From Olivibacter domesticus (GTDB taxonomy: Bacteria; Bacteroidota; Bacteroidia; Sphingobacteriales; Sphingobacteriaceae), in contig NZ_FOAF01000004.1 in NCBI RefSeq assembly GCF_900109575.1, forward strand, positions 124,001 to 188,000: a stretch of DNA of 64,000 nucleotides, in the 5' to 3' direction. A program made the translations under genes and the position numbers. Positions 17,577-26,869 of this stretch are shown piece by piece. The first letter of the stretch is position 1. Each line of letters starts with the position of its first letter. The notes under the pieces were generated by a model. The model did not search any database, was not told the DNA's origin, and worked only from the letters and a program-made list of their open reading frames with translations.

Positions 17577-18392
17577 CTAATGAGCAATAGCAAAATTGCC
17601 AAAAAAAACTTCCGCATCTGATTTATAATCAAATGGAGCACTTAAATAAAAATATTTTATTGCACCTTTATTAAACATGCGTGTATCTAACAATTTGGAT
17701 TTGTTGACATATACACGCATATTTTCTCCTTCAACGGCAATGGCTACATGGAGTATTCCATTTGAAAAATCACCCAGGGGAAATTTAATTGGATTATAAA
17801 TTTTTGTATCACTACTGGAATTCGTGATTTCTTTGTTATGGAAGTGCAATTGCGTATTTGTAATGGCATTATCATTGTAAGCATCCATGATGTAAGATCG
17901 ACTGGAATTATCTCTACCAAAGCCAAAGCTCATGCTGCCAATATCTGCTGCTTCCATACTTCTCGTTGTTAAGTCAAACTCTATTGTAAATATTTCCGGT
18001 AGTGTCAACAAGCTATCAATACGATAAGAAGTATAAGGAGCCAACGCGAGCCATTGCCCTGGCATACCATCAATTGTCGCTACACTACCTCCACCGCTAG
18101 AGGCCCAATGTTTCGCCATTCTACCGACCGGATCGGCACTAAAATTATCCGCGAAGATGATGGCATCTCCAGCGCTAAACGAATAAATTTTTTCAACATT
18201 CGGTAAACTTGCATTACCAGATCCTGTACTCATGGTGTTGTGTTCTTCCCCACCGGCTAGAACGTCATCCACCTTTTTATCTATTTTATCTTCCAACTTC
18301 TTTTGAACTTTTTTCCAAATCTGACCGTAGCTAAGTTGACCGGTAAACACAAAAAAAGTAAAAAACATTCCTATTATAAGTCTATTCTTCAT
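17577..18392 (-). CDS. exported protein with lectin-like (LamG-type) domain, unknown function
   Basis: The start is placed at the ATG at 18392, where a clear signal peptide begins (MKNRLIIGMFFTFFVFTGQLSYGQ). The ten codons before it, from 18422, do not fit a signal. After the signal comes a charged amphipathic segment, IWKKVQKKLEDKIDKKVDDVL. A beta-rich region of about 200 residues follows, with FADNFSADPVGRMAKHW near its start and VRVYVN-like strands (MRVYVNKSKLLD). This resembles the concanavalin-type domain that in other Bacteroidota sits before an OmpA domain, but here no OmpA domain follows. It may attach to a glycan or to the wall. Confidence 0.65.
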   Translation of the reverse strand: MKNRLIIGMFFTFFVFTGQLSYGQIWKKVQKKLEDKIDKKVDDVLAGGEEHNTMSTGSGNASLPNVEKIYSFSAGDAIIFADNFSADPVGRMAKHWASSGGGSVATIDGMPGQWLALAPYTSYRIDSLLTLPEIFTIEFDLTTRSMEAADIGSMSFGFGRDNSSRSYIMDAYNDNAITNTQLHFHNKEITNSSSDTKIYNPIKFPLGDFSNGILHVAIAVEGENMRVYVNKSKLLDTRMFNKGAIKYFYLSAPFDYKSDAEVFFGNFAIAH

Positions 18393-18512
18393 GATCCACG
18401 TTAATGATAATCTATTAAACATAGATCAAATCTAAAGATGGAAAATCATTAAACACTAAACAGTGGTTGGTTATCTTGTAATTGTATTGATCTAACTTGA
18501 ATTCGCACCTTT

Positions 18513-19277
18513 TTACTTCAAATGCTGTAAGTATGCTAACACAAGAGATTTCTTTTTCAGGGAGACAGGTATTGATAATCCTTCTTTAAGTATTAATATA
18601 TTGTTTTTTTTCTTGAAACTGTTGATATAACGAAGGTGCACTAAATAAGACTGATGAACTCTCATAAATCCATTTGTACGCAACTGTTGATCGTATTCTT
18701 TAATGGCTTGTGAAACCGTTAACTTTTCTCCGCCCTTTAAATGAAATGTTGAATAACTATTGTCTGCTTCCACCGCTAATATATCCATCGTATCTATTAT
18801 CCGGATTTCATCTACCATTTTCAGTACAATCTTTTTATCAATCACTTTTTCCGTATGCAAATTATAAAAAAGGGTTTCTAACTGCATACGATAATTCCGA
18901 TCATCGACCTCTTTTAAAGCCTTGTTAACAGCAATAATGAGTTCATTTTGTGTAAATGGCTTTAATAAAAAATCAAGTGCACTAAACTTAAAAGCTTCTA
19001 TTGCATACTGCGAGTATGCTGTTGTAAAAATGACGCTAAAAGTGCGTTCATTTATAGATAACTCCCTCAACCAATCAAAGGAAAGTCCGTCAGGTAGATT
19101 GATATCTAACAATAGCAAAGATGGTTTTTTTGCATAAAAAACGGATCTCGCCTCTTCGATGCTTTTACAGGTAATTAAGCTAATAGCAGGAAAAAATTCC
19201 TTTATGACATTTTCTATTATAAAAATAGAAGCGTGATCATCTTCTAATAATAAGCAAACAATTGGTTCTGATGACAT
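18513..19277 (-). CDS. LytTR-family response regulator
   Basis: This 254-residue two-component regulator has a receiver domain over about 6-125, with acidic residues LLLEDDHAS, the phospho-acceptor D58 in LLLLDINLPDG, and the conserved lysine in FLLKPF. A LytTR DNA-binding domain covers about 150-254, with EADNSYSTFHLKGGEKLTV and FMRVHQSYLVHLRYINSF, the latter being its typical recognition strand region. It binds DNA as a beta-structured domain. The gene follows the sensor kinase by 13 bp and must be cotranscribed with it. Target genes may include the neighbouring GH20 or the LamG-like protein, but no site was identified. Confidence 0.93.
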   Translation of the reverse strand: MSSEPIVCLLLEDDHASIFIIENVIKEFFPAISLITCKSIEEARSVFYAKKPSLLLLDINLPDGLSFDWLRELSINERTFSVIFTTAYSQYAIEAFKFSALDFLLKPFTQNELIIAVNKALKEVDDRNYRMQLETLFYNLHTEKVIDKKIVLKMVDEIRIIDTMDILAVEADNSYSTFHLKGGEKLTVSQAIKEYDQQLRTNGFMRVHQSYLVHLRYINSFKKKNNILILKEGLSIPVSLKKKSLVLAYLQHLK

Positions 19278-19290
19278 AAATTAATGTTTG

Positions 19291-21051
19291 TTAAGAGGCG
19301 ATATTTAGGTGTATACAGGTCCCTGCATATTCTTCATCCATTGTGTTGGCCCCTATTTCTACGTTGATTTGATACTTGCCCATTCCGTTTAACTCCGCTA
19401 TACGTTTATGTAAAATATCCATGCCCATCGATTTATGTAACGTATTCGCATTTTTTGCAGGCGAAATGCCTATCCCATTATCCTTTATAAAGATGTCAAG
19501 CGAATGATCTGCTCCTTCAAAAATAAGCTCTATTTTTCCGTCAACACGTTCTTTTATCCCATGTATAACCGCATTTTCTACTAAAGGCTGCAAGAGCATA
19601 GTCGGTACCAAAACATCACCTTGGTTTATACCCTTGCCAACTTTAATATTATAAGAAAATGTTGGGTTACGATTTAATTGTTGTAAATGCAAATAGCGGT
19701 CTAAAATTTCTATTTCTTCATCCAAGGAAATCATGTCCTTTTCTGAATTCTCCAATACCAACCGAATTAATCTACTAAAACTAGTAAGGTATTCCATAGA
19801 GTTCTGACGATCATTTTGGTAGATAAAATGTTGTACACTTTGAAGTGCATTAAAAATAAAATGAGGGTTTAGCTGTAGTAGGAGAAAGCGATATTTTAAT
19901 TGTGACTTTTCAAGCTTTTCCTCTACTTTAAAATGTTTCCACTTTAAATAACCAATTCCCAAAATCAATAATAATATGAATATGCCTGCAAACATCAAGT
20001 AAGTCTGTTGCTTGAGCTGTATTCTTTGAAGATTGTTTTCGACAGCAAGTTGTTCGATCTTTCGCTGCTTCTGAGCGGCTTGATAAGTAGCGGCTAGCTC
20101 CGCCACCTTTTGCTCATAATTTAGGGTTGATAAAGAATCTTTTACACGATCATAGGATTCAATATAATTCCAAGTTTTTTGGCTATTTCCTAGTAATTTA
20201 TACGCTTGATACAGATTATAGTAAAGCTGCTTCTTTTCTGCCAAATTCGCATTTTGTAAGGCACGTTCATAATAGCCAACTCCTTCCTTATAATTTCCCT
20301 CTTGCACGAGCGCATAGCCAAGATTATTTAGGGTAATAACGGATGGGGCTTGCTTCAAGTATGTTCTCAAGCGAACACTTTTCTGCGCATTGACGATGGC
20401 TTCATCCCATTGTTTCTCCTGAATAAAATAGTTGCTCAAGTTCGTATAAAGAATCGCCTCAACAGCCTTGTTTTTCAGCGATTTAGCCAACAAAACAGCC
20501 TGTTTAAATGTATTTAAGGCCTCCGCTCTTTTACCCCTTTCAACATAAATACCTGCTAGGTTCGCTAGATATTTAAGCTTGTTATTTTCACCGAGATCTT
20601 GCTTCAGCGCTTTCAGCAGGTAGTCTTCCGCTATCGGGAACTGTTTTAGCTTTGAATATAAGGTAGCCAGATTAGCATAAATTTTAGCAACATCAACTGG
20701 ATAACCCTTGTTTTCTAAGTATCTTAAGCTTAACAAATAGTTTTCTAAAGCATTATCAAACTTCCCTTTTATAAGGAATATATTTCCCAATCCTGCATAA
20801 GCCTTTCCCAGCAACCAATCTTCCTTTGTTGTTTTACTCTTGTTTACTAATGCTGTTAATACATGCTCCGCCTCCTCTAACTTATTACGTTGGACCAAAC
20901 TGTCAATCGCTGAAAATCGTTGCAAATCACTAATTTTCCCAATAGAAGTCGCTTGACTATGAGCAATTAAGGGCTTCGATAATAACAACAATACAATAAG
21001 TACAACTATATTATACCTAAAAAGTATTGAATTAGTGATGAATGTAAACAT
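19291..21051 (-). CDS. TPR-domain sensor histidine kinase, LytS/His_kinase type
   Basis: The start is placed at ATG 21051, because a promoter -7 box covers 21079-21086 and a TTG at 21081 would lie inside it. The N-terminus then gives a signal/anchor (MFTFITNSILFRYNIVVLIV). About residues 40-320 are TPR repeats, for example YANLATLYSKLKQFPIAEDY and LNNLGYALVQEGNYKEG. A membrane helix follows near 350-370 (MFAGIFILLLILGIGYLKW). The His_kinase domain comes last, with the acceptor H397 in QLNPHFIFNALQSV, an N-box VENAVIHGIKE and DNGIGI. The TPR part is therefore probably periplasmic and senses an unknown ligand. It pairs with the LytTR regulator downstream. Confidence 0.9.
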   Translation of the reverse strand: MFTFITNSILFRYNIVVLIVLLLLSKPLIAHSQATSIGKISDLQRFSAIDSLVQRNKLEEAEHVLTALVNKSKTTKEDWLLGKAYAGLGNIFLIKGKFDNALENYLLSLRYLENKGYPVDVAKIYANLATLYSKLKQFPIAEDYLLKALKQDLGENNKLKYLANLAGIYVERGKRAEALNTFKQAVLLAKSLKNKAVEAILYTNLSNYFIQEKQWDEAIVNAQKSVRLRTYLKQAPSVITLNNLGYALVQEGNYKEGVGYYERALQNANLAEKKQLYYNLYQAYKLLGNSQKTWNYIESYDRVKDSLSTLNYEQKVAELAATYQAAQKQRKIEQLAVENNLQRIQLKQQTYLMFAGIFILLLILGIGYLKWKHFKVEEKLEKSQLKYRFLLLQLNPHFIFNALQSVQHFIYQNDRQNSMEYLTSFSRLIRLVLENSEKDMISLDEEIEILDRYLHLQQLNRNPTFSYNIKVGKGINQGDVLVPTMLLQPLVENAVIHGIKERVDGKIELIFEGADHSLDIFIKDNGIGISPAKNANTLHKSMGMDILHKRIAELNGMGKYQINVEIGANTMDEEYAGTCIHLNIAS

Positions 21052-21078
21052 ATCCGGAAGAAGAACTATTAGCTTCTC

Positions 21079-21109
21079 CAAACCTAAATATATTTTTGTC
21101 TACTATCAA
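21079..21109 (-). promoter_or_regulatory. promoter of the kinase/regulator operon
   Basis: TTG (21107-21109), then 20 bases, then TAGGTTTG (21079-21086) on the minus strand matches the Bacteroidota -33/-7 consensus. The -7 box ends 27 bp before the chosen ATG at 21051, which fixes that start. Confidence 0.6.
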
Positions 21110-21140
21110 CTTACTAAAAAAAGTTCATCGGAGACTAACA

Positions 21141-22727
21141 TTATTCCTTTGTATACAAAATATGCTCATCACCCCAACGGGTATAAAACGCTTTTAAAGC
21201 TTGGTTAAAACGATCAAAGTTTTTATTTTCCTTAGCGGTCCAACCCACTTCTGCGTAAGCCGCTATTCGAGGAAATGTCATTCTATAGACGGATGCTACT
21301 GTTGGAGTCCATTCTCCCCACATCTGACAGCCTAAACCTAATATCTTTTTATGGTATTTGGGCTCCAACCCGTCTGGAATCGGGTCAAAATCATATGCTT
21401 TTTTTAGAGGAATCGATTTGTAATCGTAATCTAAATAGGTAAACACATGATAAGAATTTACTACATCATACCCTTTACTAACCGCATCTTTCACCATATC
21501 CAGCTCTCCCTTCCAGAAATGAACAATAGTAGAAGGAGCAAGGCGCCCTGTTACAGGCGCTGCATCTTTATTAAACGCATGAAGCTCTGCTCCCATAATA
21601 TCATTCCAGCCCATCATCCGCTTTTGTTTTTTCTCCAAGTAATTGGAAATATCGTTCGTAAAGGCAATTTGTAGATCTGCAGGAGAAGGCAGTTTATGTT
21701 TTTTCATATAGGCTTGTACCTTTTTGTTCTCTAACCACTGCTTATATTTTACCTCGTCTCCGCCAATATGCACCACATCAGAAGGGAATAACTGAATAAC
21801 TTCATTTAGAACATCCTGTAAAAAGGTGATCACCTTTGGATCCGTCACGTCAAATACATCATACTTCACACCGAAGCTCGTAGGTACTTTAATTGGTTCC
21901 TTTGTGACACCTAACCATGGATACGCGGCAATGGCAGCACTGGAATGCCCGGGCATTTCAATTTCCGGCACCACTTTTATGTGCCGTTCAGTGGCATAAG
22001 AGACGATCTCTTTGACATCTTCTTTTGTATAATAACCCTCATGCCGTTTACCGTCATATACCTTACTTTCCCAATTTCCAATCTGCGTGGAATCGCGCTT
22101 GCTGCCAATAGTTGTTAGCTCAGGATATTTCTCTATGGCCAACCGCCATCCCTGATCTTCTGTAAGATGCCAATGAAAAACATTCATCTTTAAAAGCGCC
22201 ATCTCATCTAAAAGCTTCTTAACGGTTTCCTTGCCTTTAAAATACCTTCCCTCATCCAACATGTAGCTACGCCAGGAAAATCGAGGATTATCTTTTATAT
22301 CTACAAATTTCACCTGCCAAAGCTCACCTTGTTTTACTAATAATTGTCGCAATGATTGTATCCCATAAAAAACTCCAGCGCTGGTTGCCCCCTCTATCCT
22401 CACACCATTGCCATCTATGGATAACGTATAACCCTCCGCCCCTAGATGATCCTTTAGGCTACTATCCACCAGCAAAACAAGTCCTTTTGTTTTAGCAGAT
22501 TTAGCTGGAATAGCCGTTATATGAAATTCGTTCTGCAAGAGTTTTGTAAGATAGTTTGCTTCTGGCATATTAGCCTCGTTAGCATAGATGTTAATGCGTT
22601 TATCAAATGAAAATACACCTTCTTTTTCTGTCATTTCCAAAGGTTGTGGAATAATATCCCTTGAAAAAGATTCCATGATAAACGACAAGAGTATAATGCT
22701 TAGTAATAGCGATCTTTTCTTATTCAT
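21141..22727 (-). CDS. beta-N-acetylhexosaminidase, GH20 family
   Basis: This 528-residue secreted hexosaminidase starts with a signal peptide (MNKKRSLLLSIILLSFIMESFS). A GH20b domain covers about 25-145 and the catalytic barrel about 150-510. Motifs are MNVFHWHLTEDQGWRLAIEKYP, written here as one conserved block, then PEIEMPGHSSAA and the catalytic pair in VVHIGGDEVKYKQW. GCQMWGEWTPT near the end lies at the active-site tryptophan. The length is typical and complete. A LacI-type palindrome stands 120 bp upstream, the same site seen near the GH29 gene at 2642. The sensor/regulator operon lies immediately downstream, in the same direction but with its own promoter. Confidence 0.93.
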   Translation of the reverse strand: MNKKRSLLLSIILLSFIMESFSRDIIPQPLEMTEKEGVFSFDKRINIYANEANMPEANYLTKLLQNEFHITAIPAKSAKTKGLVLLVDSSLKDHLGAEGYTLSIDGNGVRIEGATSAGVFYGIQSLRQLLVKQGELWQVKFVDIKDNPRFSWRSYMLDEGRYFKGKETVKKLLDEMALLKMNVFHWHLTEDQGWRLAIEKYPELTTIGSKRDSTQIGNWESKVYDGKRHEGYYTKEDVKEIVSYATERHIKVVPEIEMPGHSSAAIAAYPWLGVTKEPIKVPTSFGVKYDVFDVTDPKVITFLQDVLNEVIQLFPSDVVHIGGDEVKYKQWLENKKVQAYMKKHKLPSPADLQIAFTNDISNYLEKKQKRMMGWNDIMGAELHAFNKDAAPVTGRLAPSTIVHFWKGELDMVKDAVSKGYDVVNSYHVFTYLDYDYKSIPLKKAYDFDPIPDGLEPKYHKKILGLGCQMWGEWTPTVASVYRMTFPRIAAYAEVGWTAKENKNFDRFNQALKAFYTRWGDEHILYTKE

Positions 22728-22846
22728 CTGTAAATAATTTTAAATATGGACGGTTCATAATTGTAGGTTTTCTAAAAAGCCGGAATTTTTCCGCTGCTCA
22801 AGCAATTATAAGGAGCTAATTTCATAAAAGCAAAGCATTTAGTAAC

Positions 22847-22858
22847 GCAATCGGTTGC
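22847..22858. promoter_or_regulatory. putative LacI-type operator, copy 2
   Basis: GCAATCGGTTGC is a palindrome with one central mismatch from copy 1, 120 bp upstream of the GH20 start at 22727. It is also preceded by AAC. It lies between this gene and the 3' end of the PepSY gene, so the GH20 is the only plausible target. Confidence 0.6.
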
Positions 22859-22948
22859 TCAAAATTCGCCTACATGTTGCAATCAAATAAGGTAAACAAG
22901 AAAAAGGTTGTAATTAATTGACAAACGCCTATCACGAAGATTAACGGG

Positions 22949-24121
22949 TTATATTGTTTTGTGAATCGGAAGGTTCCTTTTTTTTCGAACTTTGAATCGA
23001 CGATTCTTCCACATTAAAAAGCCCGTTATTGGTAGACTACTGCAAATTAAGCTGGCAACAAAGACGAAAATTTTGGATGGAATATCCAAAACCCTACCGG
23101 TATGCAGATCGTAATTCATGCGGAATAATTTCTCAGCTATGTTTGCCTGGTCGATCGGTTTGCTTTCAATATTACTTGAGGGAAGTTCTTTTAACGTATT
23201 CCGGTCGTAATATCGAAAGTACCGATGGTAACGTTTTTCCAGATTATTGAAAGTAGGTATAAGAGGATTGTAAATGATCCATATAGGGTCTGCTGGCAAA
23301 TTGGGCAAAAGATAAGCAACGTGTTCATTTTTATTAGAAGCATGTTCCCTACTGATGGTATCTAAAAAGCCGATAGCTCGATATTCATTTTCTAAATGAG
23401 ATAGCGTATCAGAAACTATTTTTTCTTGTGTTATCAGGCCCCCTCCTCCAGATATGACATGAAAGTAAGTTTGTGCAAACCATGGAAAGCCAATTACTAA
23501 CCCAGTAATAGCGAAAAGGAGTGCTGGAATCAACGTGTAAAAACCAAGTATTTTATGAAGCTCGTAGTTTAACCGTTTACTCCCAGCCGTCCACTTTATT
23601 TTAAAACTGCTCCTTAATTGTGATTTCTTCCATTTCTTCGGCCACCATAATATCAGCCCACTTAGTATAATGAGTACAAAAAGAAGCATGCAATAGCTGA
23701 TCAATGTTTTACCTATATTACCGAGGAAAAGGGCTCTATGTCCGGTTCGTATAATTCGAAAAAAATCTTTCGACATGTCGGCCACACGTAGCACCTCTGC
23801 ATTATACGGATTGATGTAGCAATAATATAATCCCTTTGAACCAAAAAACATCACCAATGCGCTCTTGTGTCCTCCCCTTAAATCAATACGACAACCCATT
23901 TTCTCGACATCAAAAGGCATCGCTTTGGCCGCAGCTTGCCGAATGGCGGCGATCGATTGAAACCGATTGGCGCTTTTTGAAATATGGTGAAAGTCTTCTA
24001 CTTGCGCTTTAATCTCATCTTCAAAAGCAAGAATACAACCTGTTAAGCTTACAAAGAATATGACAATACCTGTTATGAAGCCTAACCAGAGATGAATTTG
24101 ATAAACAATCTTTCGCAACAT
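22949..24121 (-). CDS. PepSY-associated transmembrane protein (siderophore/iron uptake accessory)
   Basis: This 390-residue inner-membrane protein has an N-terminal helix, IHLWLGFITGIVIFFVSLTG, and the PepSY_TM pattern. Further helices lie near 140-160 (LISYCMLLFVLIILSGLILWW), 190-210 and 350-370 (FVFVASLICSSLPITGFLMW). The conserved WWPKKW follows the second helix. Such proteins accompany siderophore receptors and are thought to reduce or release iron at the inner membrane. The gene begins directly after the receptor stop, without any gap, so the two are translationally linked. The C-terminus is basic. Confidence 0.85.
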   Translation of the reverse strand: MLRKIVYQIHLWLGFITGIVIFFVSLTGCILAFEDEIKAQVEDFHHISKSANRFQSIAAIRQAAAKAMPFDVEKMGCRIDLRGGHKSALVMFFGSKGLYYCYINPYNAEVLRVADMSKDFFRIIRTGHRALFLGNIGKTLISYCMLLFVLIILSGLILWWPKKWKKSQLRSSFKIKWTAGSKRLNYELHKILGFYTLIPALLFAITGLVIGFPWFAQTYFHVISGGGGLITQEKIVSDTLSHLENEYRAIGFLDTISREHASNKNEHVAYLLPNLPADPIWIIYNPLIPTFNNLEKRYHRYFRYYDRNTLKELPSSNIESKPIDQANIAEKLFRMNYDLHTGRVLDIPSKIFVFVASLICSSLPITGFLMWKNRRFKVRKKRNLPIHKTI

Positions 24122-26731
24122 TTAACGGATTCTATAAGTTAAATTGACAATAAATTGCCGTGTATTTTGTGGCATTCCAATGTAGCTCCAGTAGTGTTCA
24201 TTGAAGAGGTTATTTAACTTGAAGCCTAACCTGAATTTAGCCTGATCATAAAATAAGGAGGCATTGATAACTTTGGCCGCTGGAATAGTAAAGGTGTTCA
24301 TATCATCAAAATAAGATTCACTGGCATAGTTACCACCGAAACCAGCACCAAAACCCTCTGCGAAACCTGTGGGAACGCGGTAACTCATCCATAAATTCGC
24401 AATATGTGCCGGGCTCCCAAAAGGTGTTTTACCTTCTATATTTGCGTTTGAACGTACGTAGCGATTGTGGTTATAGCCATATCCCCCTATAAAGTTAAAA
24501 CCCCTGAACGGATTAATAACCAGCTCACCTTCAAAGCCCTTACTTACCTGTTTCCCATCCTGAATATTAAAAGCCTGATTGGATGGATCTTGCCTAATAA
24601 TATCATTCACTGCAATATGATAGTAACTTAATGTGGAACTAATACGACCATTCAAAAGATTCAATTTTATTCCCCCCTCTGTTTGTGCGGCTAACATAGG
24701 TTTAAAGGTATTGCCATTAATATCGGCACCACTTTGGTTAGAGAAACCACTCATATAATTACCGAAGACAGCAATGCCATCCTTGATAAGTTGGTAAACT
24801 AACCCGAATTTAGGCGACAATGATGTTTGTCCGTAGTCGCCGCGAAGCGTTCCATTCAGGGTGGTTCCTTTGTTATTGAATCGATCCAAACGTAAACTGG
24901 CCATGGCCGCTAGCTTATCTGTAATGTTTAATACATCCGATGCATAAACTGCAAATGCACTCTCTTCACTTTTTTGAGTATTGAAATTTGTACCTGCTAA
25001 AATAGCATCGAGCTTAGCTCGGGAGAAATCCACAGCTCCCGCTTGGTTTACATTAATTTGATCGTATGGTGTTGGATTCGTATAACGAAGATTAGCTACA
25101 AAATAGTAATAATTGACGCCAACAACCAATCGGTTTCGCAAACGACCGATGTTGAAATCGCCGTTGAAGTTTTGCTGAATACTGGTAGCAATTTGTCTTT
25201 GAGGTTTTTGAGCCATCACAGCCCGTACAATACTCGTATCAGAAAGCCAGTTAGCATACAAACGATACGCATCAAAATACTCCGTCATGGTGTAAGAAAA
25301 ATTGGTGCTAGAGGTCCACTGATCGGAAATTTTATAATTCGCCTGCGCATAATAATTGGTAGTACCTACTTTACTTGAAAGATCATTACTGCTTAACGAC
25401 GTTTCATAGCCGAGCGGTAGATCTTTAAAGTTGTTAATGGTAAAATTGCTACCACCAAAACTAAAGTTAGTTGGTAGGAAGCGAGTAGTTCGATAAATTT
25501 CTGCGTCAAACAATAAGGTTAAGCGGTCGTTGACAACATAGGAAAAGCTCGGAGCAATCAAAAAATTTCGTTCGTATCCGGCCGTTTGAAAACTATTCTG
25601 TGTATGATAGGCCGTATTAAGGCGGAATAAAGCGCTTTTTTCTTCATTGAGTGGTGTGTTGAAATCTGCTGCAATTCTACTTAATCCCCATGAACCTGTT
25701 GAAAAGCTCAAGTCGGTCATAAAATAATCAACTGGTTTTTTCGTCACCCTATTCATCAAGCCACCGAAAGTAACTAGGCTACCATTACTTGCACCAAAAA
25801 GTGTTGCAGATGGTCCTTTAATAGCCTCTACCTTTTCAATATTCGCTGGATCTATAGCAACTAGCGTATAGGCGGTCATTCCATTGCGCATCCCATTAAA
25901 CGTACGGAAACCTCGAAGCATCGATTGGTTGCTGGAGTTGTTAGAGGTAGAAACATTTCCACCGGTGATATTACGCAAAATGTCATTATAATCTGTAACA
26001 AGTTGCTCTTCAAATAGCTCTTTTGGGATTACATTGTACACCTGCGGATTCTCTAAATTCTTGAGTGGCATACGTGCAACATATGCTGTTTCTTTCTGAG
26101 AAAATTTATTGTAAGCGCTATTGATAACTACTTCCCGTAATTGCTGTTCGTCTTCCTGGAGAATAAAATCAACTAAATAAGAATCGGAATGCTGCACTTC
26201 AATCTTACGTTCTTGTGCGTTCATCCCTACCAAACTCACTTTTAGCAAATACCGGCCAGTACTTACCTGTTCTATACGATAGTAGCCATTAGCGTCAGTT
26301 TGTGTGTAGCGATTATCCCCTAACTGAACAGATACAGAGGGAGCAGGCTTACCATCCCGTGTTTGCACGCTGCCGCTTATACTAGCTTTATCTTGTAAAG
26401 ACTGTAATAGAATTTGTGTACCGCTTACTTTAGCGGCGGCTAAATCACTGCCAAAAATTTCTTTCAAGATCGTGGCAAGTTTTGTTTGTTGATATTGCAC
26501 TTGTATGTGACGTTCGGTTCGTAGCAATTTACTACTGTAAGAAAAGCTATAACCTGTCTGCATTCCAAGCTCGTCTAAAAGCCCTGCTATTTCACCTTGG
26601 TAGTTAATGCTAATGGCACGTTCCAATACTGCATTTTGACTGTATAAAGAAACAGGTCGGATAATGTATAGAAAAAGAAAGATAAAAGTTAAAAAATACC
26701 CTTTTGAGGTTGAAGCTAGGATTGATTTCAT
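24122..26731 (-). CDS. FecA-like TonB-dependent siderophore receptor with STN signalling domain
   Basis: This 869-residue outer-membrane receptor has a signal segment to about residue 33. An STN (secretin/TonB N-terminal) domain follows at about 35-110 (INYQGEIAGLLDELGMQTGY), which relays ligand binding to a FecR anti-sigma factor. Next are a CarboxypepD_reg domain at about 115-195, a plug with VEAIKGPSATLFGASNGSLV, and a barrel that ends with the siderophore-receptor type YWSYIGMPQNTRQFIVNLTYRIR, described here by its final strand. The organisation is that of FecA. Upstream are the FecR and sigma genes, and downstream the PepSY protein, so iron-chelate uptake is the likely job. Confidence 0.92.
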   Translation of the reverse strand: MKSILASTSKGYFLTFIFLFLYIIRPVSLYSQNAVLERAISINYQGEIAGLLDELGMQTGYSFSYSSKLLRTERHIQVQYQQTKLATILKEIFGSDLAAAKVSGTQILLQSLQDKASISGSVQTRDGKPAPSVSVQLGDNRYTQTDANGYYRIEQVSTGRYLLKVSLVGMNAQERKIEVQHSDSYLVDFILQEDEQQLREVVINSAYNKFSQKETAYVARMPLKNLENPQVYNVIPKELFEEQLVTDYNDILRNITGGNVSTSNNSSNQSMLRGFRTFNGMRNGMTAYTLVAIDPANIEKVEAIKGPSATLFGASNGSLVTFGGLMNRVTKKPVDYFMTDLSFSTGSWGLSRIAADFNTPLNEEKSALFRLNTAYHTQNSFQTAGYERNFLIAPSFSYVVNDRLTLLFDAEIYRTTRFLPTNFSFGGSNFTINNFKDLPLGYETSLSSNDLSSKVGTTNYYAQANYKISDQWTSSTNFSYTMTEYFDAYRLYANWLSDTSIVRAVMAQKPQRQIATSIQQNFNGDFNIGRLRNRLVVGVNYYYFVANLRYTNPTPYDQINVNQAGAVDFSRAKLDAILAGTNFNTQKSEESAFAVYASDVLNITDKLAAMASLRLDRFNNKGTTLNGTLRGDYGQTSLSPKFGLVYQLIKDGIAVFGNYMSGFSNQSGADINGNTFKPMLAAQTEGGIKLNLLNGRISSTLSYYHIAVNDIIRQDPSNQAFNIQDGKQVSKGFEGELVINPFRGFNFIGGYGYNHNRYVRSNANIEGKTPFGSPAHIANLWMSYRVPTGFAEGFGAGFGGNYASESYFDDMNTFTIPAAKVINASLFYDQAKFRLGFKLNNLFNEHYWSYIGMPQNTRQFIVNLTYRIR

Positions 26732-26869
26732 ATTTTTGTTGATGTACTGATTAAAAAATGAGTATGTATGCCAAGTGATAAGTTTGCGAGACGGTTCACT
26801 TGGCTTTCTTATATTAGTATTGAGAACATAGTGGGTTATTCTGACATATTAAGTGCGTTATTTAAAATG

